Below, piece by piece: positions 57,626-64,000 of a DNA stretch of 64,000 nt. Where the stretch lies: contig NC_091120.1 in the NCBI RefSeq assembly GCF_040183065.1, positions 23,244,708 to 23,308,707 of the forward strand, written 5' to 3'. The stretch is from Periplaneta americana. Lineage: Eukaryota > Arthropoda > Insecta > Blattodea > Blattidae. The notes under the pieces were generated by a model that was not told the DNA's origin, searched no databases, and worked only from the letters and a program-made list of their open reading frames with translations. Both the position numbers and the translations under genes were made by a program. Within the stretch, counting starts at the first letter, position 1; every line of letters starts with the position of its first letter.

Positions 57626-58699
57626 CAGGGACATCATTTTATTTTTACTTCAATTTTTATTGTACCTGAGTTTTTGAATGTACTTCACTCCCACCCCTTC
57701 CACTAATGAAGTTCCAACTCCACACAGAACCAAGACCGCAGATAGTAAGCAGTACTGAATGAGTATAGTACGTTCCAGAAATATGTTCGCTTTTTCCAAT
57801 GACGAAAGAGCTTTCAATATTGAATCATACTTTCGCACAGGTACTGTCCGTTTGCCTATGTCGCATCCCGATTTCTCCCACCTGCTTCTGCTCGCCCCTC
57901 TGTAATAGCTGGGCTGTCTTAGCTCTTTTCTGAAAACATTAATTTTTGTTTGGAATTGGACGTTTACGTAATATTATACAGCTGTTTAATTTAACTTAAA
58001 TAAAAGGGCCTCGTTAAGTAATTAACTGTCACGTGATTTCCCCCCTTTCTACAATCCTACGGCATAACCACTTGGACGGACAGTAGATAGCATGTCTGAG
58101 TAATTTTATATTTTCGGGTCGGGCAGAAGTGAAGATTGAATTTACAGTACGTAGAGTAGGTACAGAATTATTTCAACATGAGTTACTAGTACGAAGGACG
58201 AAACTGGCAATTGGAATTAGATGCAGTAGTCTATAGTGCGATAATATGCACAAAAGAACTGAAGCCTGTATCGAAATGAACGGCCACCATTTTCAAACTT
58301 GTGTTTAAATATTCATATTATGATTATTTTTCAAATTAACTTCTTTCTCTATATTGTACGCTAATGTGCTGTAGACAGTATAATATACACTGCATAATGA
58401 ATACGTTCGCATGGATAACTCAGTTCGTGAGTAAAAACACTTATTCTTAATACTGTACTTTGATTAAACAAAAACCTAATGAAAATTATGAAACTCAAAA
58501 TTGCGATATTTCCTAGTTTACGTAAATGGATGAACTGTTTTTCTTCCTTCCTATACCTAGTAGAGTGATTTGTTTGTGTTTTACGCCAGTATCATCGAAC
58601 TACAGTCGTGGAAGGGGATAGCAAACTGTGTTTCCGGTTCTCTAAAGGTATAGACAAGTTAATATTAAAAATGTTAGTAAAAATAAAATGATGTCCCTG
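57626..58699. mobile_element. TA-flanked TIR element (CAGGGACATCATTTT family), copy 2
   Basis: 1074 bp, collinear with 53125-54218 with scattered small indels (about 88-90% similar by eye). TA flanks at 57624-57625 and 58700-58701. Confidence 0.9.
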
Positions 58700-58701
58700 T
58701 A

Positions 58702-59150
58702 CAAATTAATTTGGTTTTCTAAACAAACGAATTATTATACTTGTGATTCAATTTTCAAAGTCATACAAGAAATTATGAAAGAATTAAAAAGTGGAGATAA
58801 ATGCCTTGGTATATTTTTAGATTTAAAGAACTTATTTGGCACAGTTAACCATAAAACACTTTTGTTGAAATTAGATCATATTGGTATCAAAGGGGAAAAG
58901 GAACTGGCCATCCTACCCCAATATTTCCTGGCCTAGTTGCCTCATAAGTGGTGTCTTGTTGATCACTTGTGAGGTTCAGACCTGTCTTCGGACAGTTGAC
59001 TAAACAACATTGGTATCAAAGACAATGCTCTACATTTCTTTTTCAGTCCTATCTTAATAACATAATGAAACAACCAAAATAGATGACCAAATCAGCTACC
59101 CTAAAGTTTAGATTTACGCAGGGCCGGGTATTTATGGAGATCGCGAAAGT
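58702..59150 (+). mobile_element. LINE reverse transcriptase fragment
   Basis: 82 codons at 58688-58936 include KSGDKCLGIFLDLKNLFGTV and N-H-K-T-L-L-L-K-L, the start of a non-LTR reverse transcriptase palm (L-D-L-K-K-A-F-D-T-V in relatives). After a short insertion the frame goes on with IGIKDNALHFF and S-Y-L-N-N. Both ends are missing. Confidence 0.85.
58893..59008 (+). mobile_element. Very short (116-bp) SINE-like retroposon
   Basis: Flanked by a perfect 13-bp duplication ATTGGTATCAAAG at 58880-58892 and 59009-59021. Begins GGGAAAAGGAACTGGCCATC and ends GACAGTTGACTAAACAAC. No tRNA A/B boxes are evident. The sequence is one I recall as repetitive in cockroach. Confidence 0.85.
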
Positions 59151-59159
59151 CACGACATA

Positions 59160-59164
59160 ATAGA

Positions 59165-59240
<76 letters not shown>

Positions 59241-59246
59241 TAGATA
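59160..59246. repeat. (TAGA)n(CAGA)n microsatellite
   Basis: Six TAGA units, about 14 CAGA units, then TAGA again. Confidence 0.95.
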
Positions 59247-59541
59247 AGTGCATTTATTGATGCATATTAAATTATACAAACTCATTGTATACAAGATCCT
59301 TCGCACGAGCTCGTACGGCCATTCGTGCTGTAGCTATGCACAGTTTGAGTCTTCAAAACGAAAATAATACCTACTAATAATAAAATAGTGAAACAATAGT
59401 TATTATTATTACTATCGTTATCATTGATTACCACTATTATAACTAATCTAACTTTATACCAAATTTCACAAAAATAATACAAATAAAATAAAAGGGAGAT
59501 TTGAAAAACACACACGCACAGTGACACACACACACACACAC

Positions 59542-59589
<48 letters not shown>

Positions 59590-60096
59590 TATAAACAATT
59601 CAATTTCTTGTTGAAGCTGCACCAAATAATCCAAATAATAAATATAAAGGTAATACAGTATATAAATAAAAACATACACACGCAATAAAATACAAAAGAC
59701 ACAGTAAATACAAAAAAAAGAACATTATCCCCTAATTATATCATTCGCTCAATGTTAATATTACTCATTGCAACACTAATAAATCTTTCCCTTATGGATA
59801 TACCGTACAATAGATTTTTGCTAAACTCTACGAATTAAGTGATTCTGATTAATAATATGCGGATTAAAAAATCGCGACAAATTGCGAAATAGAGTTCTAA
59901 TAGCAAAATATGAACACATTCGCGAATTATTACTATTGCGTCGTTTTATAATGAATGTCATATTCTGAGATTTTTCGGATTTTTTCACTTGAATTTGTTA
60001 TAGATCCAAGTAGCCTACATTACATGGTGTTCCAGGTGTTATGATTACGTTACTGAACTCAAAAGACGGAGTATTCAACATTTCACTAATCATTTG
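59247..60096. other. Unassigned AT-rich tract with (CA)n(TA)n
   Basis: (CA)n then (TA)n at 59520-59586. The minus strand may hold a decayed LINE 3-prime end, but no frame is convincing. Confidence 0.4.
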
Positions 60097-60154
60097 AATG
60101 AATTTAAATACTTTATAGTCACAATCATGCCATAGTATGAAAGAAAAATCTCAC

Positions 60155-60227
60155 AACCTCGAGCGGGATTCGAACCTGCGACTTCCTGTACTCCGGTCAG
60201 GCGCTCTACCAACTGAGCTATCGAGTT
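60155..60227 (-). repeat. tRNA-like module, left copy
   Basis: Complement of the module at 60438-60510. Confidence 0.75.
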
Positions 60228-60437
60228 CGTTTCACGCTGAAGGCTTGAAATCATCCGTTCATACTGGCGACTCTGTTATAGAGTACTGTCCATAGCGTCT
60301 GATCGTAAGATGAAGATTACATTTGTAATGTTTCTTCCCACCCATAAGCAATGCTGACTAGATCAGACGCTATGGACAGTACTCTATAACAGAGTCGCCA
60401 GTATGAACGGATGATTTCAAGCCTTTAGCGTGAAACG

Positions 60438-60510
60438 AACTCGATAGCTCAGTTGGTAGAGCGCCTGACCGGAGTACAGGAAGTCGCAGGTTCGAATCCC
60501 GCTCGAGGTT
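60438..60510 (+). repeat. tRNA-like module, right copy
   Basis: 73 nt: acceptor AACTCGA/TCGAGGT (6 of 7), D arm GCTC/GAGC, anticodon arm CCTGA/ACAGG (4 of 5), T arm GCAGG/CCCGC (4 of 5) with TTCGAAT. Loop CCGGAGT would place GGA at the anticodon with C instead of U at 33. Mismatches and repetition argue against a working tRNA gene. Confidence 0.7.
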
Positions 60511-60629
60511 GTGAGGTTTTTCTTTCATACCATGGCATGATTGTGACTATAAAGTATTTAAATTCATTAATATGTTACATCAACGGACGTACATACGTCA
60601 TCCAACATCGTAAGATGAAGATTACAATA

Positions 60630-60967
60630 ATTTGAAACTGTTAATTTGAGGGCTGCAAGTTTTTTTTCGTTTTTAATGAATGTGTGTTAAATACAGTCTC
60701 AATCCAACAGATATTGTCTATTGGCCATACCGCACCTTTACCAGAATCCAGCGAACCTTAAATGTTAATTATTTGGAAAGTAATATTCATACTGAGTTAA
60801 TACTCCAATTACAAAATAATTGTATTTTCCAAAATTTCCATTAATCTCCGCCAAGAGTACAAATCAATCTCCAACAATCTCCGCCGACATCAATATTAAA
60901 ACAAAACAAATGATAAAATTAATCTCCATAAATACCTGCACCTGGACATACGAATATCACATCAAAA
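60630..60967. other. Intergenic, nothing recognised
   Basis: An 80-codon frame at 60820-61062 matches nothing known. Confidence 0.4.
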
Positions 60968-61068
60968 TACATTATTTTGTGCGAAGATCATTTATTACAT
61001 ACCTGAAAGAGGAATTTCTAATTGGTTGCAATGAAATCTCCATCTTGGTTTCTGTTCAATGACGGCAA
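60968..61068 (-). other. Inverted copy of the exon-like segment at 57080-57180
   Basis: Keeps the ATG, the 13-codon frame (one Leu to Pro change) and the GTATGT donor. Confidence 0.4.
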
Positions 61069-61094
61069 ATTATTGTGTGTTGTGATTAGGAAGC

Positions 61095-61440
61095 GGAAGA
61101 TTAGCATGGTCATAGGAAGAAAAATACAGAAGGATACTTGCGAATTCTAAATGAGGCGGTAGAGCAAGTGGACAGCTTCAAATACTTGGAGTGTAGGCCT
61201 ACCATAAGTAGTAACATGATCTGCTGCCAGGAAGTCAAAAGGAGGATAGCAATGGCAAAGGAAACTTTTAACAGAAAAAGGAACATCTTCTGTGGACCCC
61301 TGGAAAAAGAACTAAGGAAGAGACTAGTGAAGTGCTTTATGTTGATGTGTGCCATTGTATAGGGCAGAAACATGGACATTATGACGAAGTGAAGAGAAGC
61401 GAATAGAAGCATTTGAAATGTGAAAATGGAGAAGGAAAGA
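61095..61440 (+). mobile_element. LINE reverse transcriptase C-terminal fragment, left part
   Basis: Encodes VEQVDSFKYLE, ISSNM, E-V-K-R-R-I-A-M-A-K and F-C-G-P-L-E-K-E-L-R-K, the thumb/connection region of a LINE reverse transcriptase. It is cut by another LINE at about 61441 and resumes at about 62246-62575. Confidence 0.85.
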
Positions 61441-61976
61441 AGACAGAGGACGGACACTGGGAAGTTTTCTTTTCTCAATCGTACTATCAAGGACTGGAAT
61501 GCTTTACCTGCGGACTTACTAAAGGCTTTACCAACAACCAAAAATGTATTTAAAAATAGGCTTAAGGACTTTACTAATAGACGGTAGTATATTATACACA
61601 CTAGTTAAAGGGCGTAATTGATATCTTGTTATTTGAAGTGTTCTATCAGTGAGGAAGTGTGTTGTGTCAGTGAAGTGTGTAGTGTCAGTGAAGTCTATTG
61701 TGTAAGTGAAGTGTGTTGGTGTCAGTGAAGTGGCTGTGCAAAGTATTCGAACAGTGAAATGGTGAGAAGTGTTAGTGAAATCAGGTAGAATCAGTGCAGT
61801 GAGTGAATTGACAGCGAAATAAGTGTAGTGCCGAAAGGTACTTGTGCAGATATGAATCTGTCAGACTCGTGGGTCTTAGTTCGAGCTTAGGGTTAAGATG
61901 CAAATTAGATTTACTTTAAATGTTATTTTAAGTGACCATGCTTCATTTTAATTTAGGATACTCCTTGTTATTAGTA

Positions 61977-61977
<1 letters not shown>

Positions 61978-62033
<56 letters not shown>
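61978..62033. repeat. (TTA)n microsatellite
   Basis: About 18 units, inside the LINE 3-prime UTR. Confidence 0.95.
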
Positions 62034-62034
<1 letters not shown>

Positions 62035-62126
62035 GTTTTTTATTAGTTGTGTTCATTATTAATTGTCATTATTGAGTGTAATTAGTTATCACTGCCACCG
62101 GGTATATACCCATTTGCAGTTTGAAT

Positions 62127-62244
62127 ACATACATACATACATACATACATACATACATACATACATACATACATACATACATACATACATACATACATAC
62201 ATACATACATACATACATACATACATACATACATACATACATAC
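62127..62244. repeat. (ATAC)n microsatellite, LINE tail
   Basis: About 29 perfect units directly after the LINE UTR end (TATACCCATTTGCAGTTTGA). Confidence 0.95.
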
Positions 62245-62245
62245 A

Positions 62246-62575
62246 AGGATGGAACGTGTGAAATGGACAGACAGAATAAGAAATGAAGCTGTGTTGGAAA
62301 GAGTGGGTGAAGAAAGAATGATGCTGAAACTGATCAGGAAGAGGAAAAGGAATTGGTTGGGTCACTGGCTAAGAAGAAACTGCCTACTGAAGGATGCACT
62401 GGAAGGACTGGCGAACGGGAGAAGAGTTCGGGGTAGAAAAAGATATCAGATGATAGACGACATTAAGATATATGGATCATATGAGGAAACAAAGAGGAAG
62501 GCAGAAAGTAGGAAAGATTGGAGGAAGCTGGGTTTGCAGTGAAATACCTGCCCTTGGGCAGAGCACTAAATGAAA
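62246..62575 (+). mobile_element. LINE reverse transcriptase C-terminal fragment, right part
   Basis: Continues the LINE at 61095-61440: MERVKWTDRIRNEAVLERVG, then W-L-G-H-W-L-R-R and R-R-Y-Q-M-I-D-D-I and a W-R-K-L-G-L-Q end with stop at 62540. Confidence 0.88.
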
Positions 62576-63676
62576 TGAATTTCCCCTCGAAATTACGGTC
62601 TTTGTGAAACACAACTGAATTTCCTAAGACTAACGAGTAAGAGTGATTTGAAATTTGGGTTTTTGGGTTTTAGTTCATGAAATTAAAATTGAAAATATAT
62701 TTTTGGTAATTTATTACACATTACAGTCAAGGTGCAGTTGAAAAGATTCTCATCTCTAGTTAAATAAAGCCACTCCTTGTTGAGTTAGCAACAGTAAAGT
62801 AGGAACATTCGTTACGACTTTCACTTAAAACATATTCTGTTGTGAATATTTCTGGGCTCATTATAACTGTAAAAATACTCCGATTTTATCACACAAACTG
62901 TAGTCTGACGTCAGAGCTTCCTTCAAGACGGAAGCAAGCAAATGTTGCACTGCGAAAAATGTTACGCCGTTGCTTCTGTTTTAATGAAGGGGTAATTTTG
63001 TCCACACGCATGTCCGTAGTGCGTGTGTTTGGCTGCACGACGGAAAATAAATTGAGAGAAAACATATCTTCGACCTTGAAATTCATTCAAGGTCTTACAA
63101 ATGGGGGAAACAGGGATAGGTGATGTTTTTACTGTAATGCATTATCATTACGGAAATAATGAAGAAGAAACTGTAAAACAACTAGTATGTTGATGTTCCA
63201 TTTTAGCTCAGGATAAATAGCTGTTATGGACAGCGCAATAGGTATTCTATATATGCAGATACTATGATATTCCTCAGAGGGGAATAGGTCGGTTCTCGCC
63301 CTTGGCGCCCAGACAGTGCTAATCGGTTAGTGGTCATGAGCGTTATATAGAGGAAGCTGTGAATCTGTCTCGTTATTTGTCGTAATTAAATTATCTGTAT
63401 TGTATTGTACTGAGTTTATTTACATTCCATGGTATTCGTATATTGCTTCACAGCTAGAATATGGAACATGTCAATAGTTAGAGACGAGAATTCCATGCAA
63501 ATGCATGTTCTTATAGGAACATATGACATAGCTCAAACTTAGTACTTATCCATTTCATTAACTTTTCTGTTCCAAATATGTGTACTTCTTCCGTGCATAT
63601 TTGCATATTTTAGCCTTCTTGGGGATAAAAACATGCAGAATGCATATTTAAGCTATTTTTAGCTTAATAATGCATA
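62576..63676. other. Intergenic, nothing recognised
   Basis: A 93-codon frame at 62842-63123 has no known domain. No clear repeats. Confidence 0.45.
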
Positions 63677-64000
63677 TCTATATATAATATGAACTGGTAA
63701 TGAAAATTACGGGAAAACTGCTCAACGGATTTTAATGAGTGACCCGTCATTTTGAAGCTTGGCATCCAAGGATTTTCAGAAAAATAGTAACTTTCAGTGA
63801 AGCGTTAGTTTTCCTACATAATTTTCCTATTTTCCAAAATCCATCTTTCGTCATTTTGAGAACTAATTGCATTTCAGAATAAAACAAAACACACACTACA
63901 ATAAATAATAGGCTATTACACGAAGGCCATGACCTGCAGGATTGCTGACATATTTAGAGTTCAAATTCAAATGGTTATTAAAAACTTCAAGACTTGCTAA
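63677..64000 (+). repeat. Dispersed repeat, second copy of 9240-9620, cut by the window edge
   Basis: Starts TCTATATATAATATGAACTG and runs to the last base. The TC start resembles some Helitron 5-prime ends, but the other terminus is not in view. Confidence 0.55.

Larger units (their letters stand above)
60097..60629 (+). mobile_element. tRNA-like inverted-repeat element, second locus
   Basis: Arms of 208 bp (60097-60304 minus unit; 60361-60568 plus unit) are near-perfect complements with a 56-bp spacer. The spacer starts GTAAGATGAAGATTACA, which recurs at 60609-60625 as the tail of the right unit: the spacer is a unit tail joined to a unit head, as in the 50-kb locus. No target duplication was identified. 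Confidence 0.78.
61441..62245 (+). mobile_element. CR1/Jockey-like LINE 3-prime end inserted in the LINE above
   Basis: The first 130 bp encode S-F-L-F-S-N-R-T-I-K-D-W-N-A-L-P and F-K-N-R-L-K-D-F, the usual C-terminus of CR1/Jockey-type proteins. A UTR of about 650 bp (with GTGTCAGTGAAGTG-type repeats and a TTA run) ends in an (ATAC)n tail. Target duplication is short or absent (perhaps AAGGA). Confidence 0.75.

Noticed and set aside
60438-60510. Functional tRNA-Ser/Pro gene
   Set aside because: Mismatches in three stems, no U33, and an inverted duplicate next to it.
62842-63123. 93-codon frame near the right edge
   Set aside because: No known domain and no supporting splice or initiation context.

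Overview
This window looks like insect nuclear DNA, most likely a cockroach or other Blattodea. It is AT-rich, its genes have introns, it carries (TTAGG)n-type repeats typical of insects, and it is packed with tRNA-derived SINEs whose head and tail sequences I recognise from cockroach DNA. The species assignment is inference. No bacterial operon, rRNA gene, CRISPR array or retroviral/LTR element was seen.

Host genes are few. (1) A mitochondrial translation initiation factor 3 gene (MTIF3) lies on the minus strand at 10005-11872 in two exons, giving 267 aa. (2) A eEF1A lysine methyltransferase gene (EEF1AKMT2/METTL10) lies on the plus strand at 19051-23764 in five exons, giving 221 aa; all splice phases close. 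(3) A cysteine-rich terminal exon on the minus strand at 54545-54684 belongs to an EB/EGF-like secreted protein whose other exons were not found. (4) A possible first exon (13 codons plus a splice donor) at 57080-57180 is repeated in inverted orientation at 60968-61068.

The rest is mainly mobile DNA. 0.5-6 kb: a MITE, a hAT-type MITE containing a SINE (itself containing a MITE) and another MITE, a second hAT-like MITE and a PIF/Harbinger remnant. 7-9 kb: transposase and LINE scraps. 16-19 kb: a Penelope-type scrap, a SINE and a TIR element. 19-24 kb: EEF1AKMT2 with insertions in its introns. 24-27 kb: a Penelope-like element (GIY-YIG) beside a mariner with an uninterrupted 351-aa transposase. 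27-31 kb: SINEs, two opposed RNase H-bearing LINE fragments and a 165-bp satellite. 31.5-32.9 kb: a second Penelope-like element with 480-bp inverted arms. 33-35.6 kb: a Tigger-like element holding an RTE-like LINE and a hAT remnant. 36.5-37.5 kb: a TIR element whose interior is a satellite. 40-48 kb: sparse MITEs and a Helitron. 48.5-56.5 kb: a TIR element, tRNA-like foldbacks, LINE scraps, SINEs and a (TATG)n array split by two insertions. 57-64 kb: more MITE, LINE and tRNA-like foldback copies.

The least conventional structure is a recurring one. tRNA-like modules sit in divergent inverted pairs at 37.2, 50.4-51.0 and 60.1-60.6 kb. The 50-kb copy is bounded by a 14-bp target duplication, and its empty target is preserved in a related repeat at 52.66-52.76 kb. 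A second notable signal is a hammerhead-ribozyme-like core shared by all Penelope-type termini, with a stem that changes in sequence but keeps pairing.
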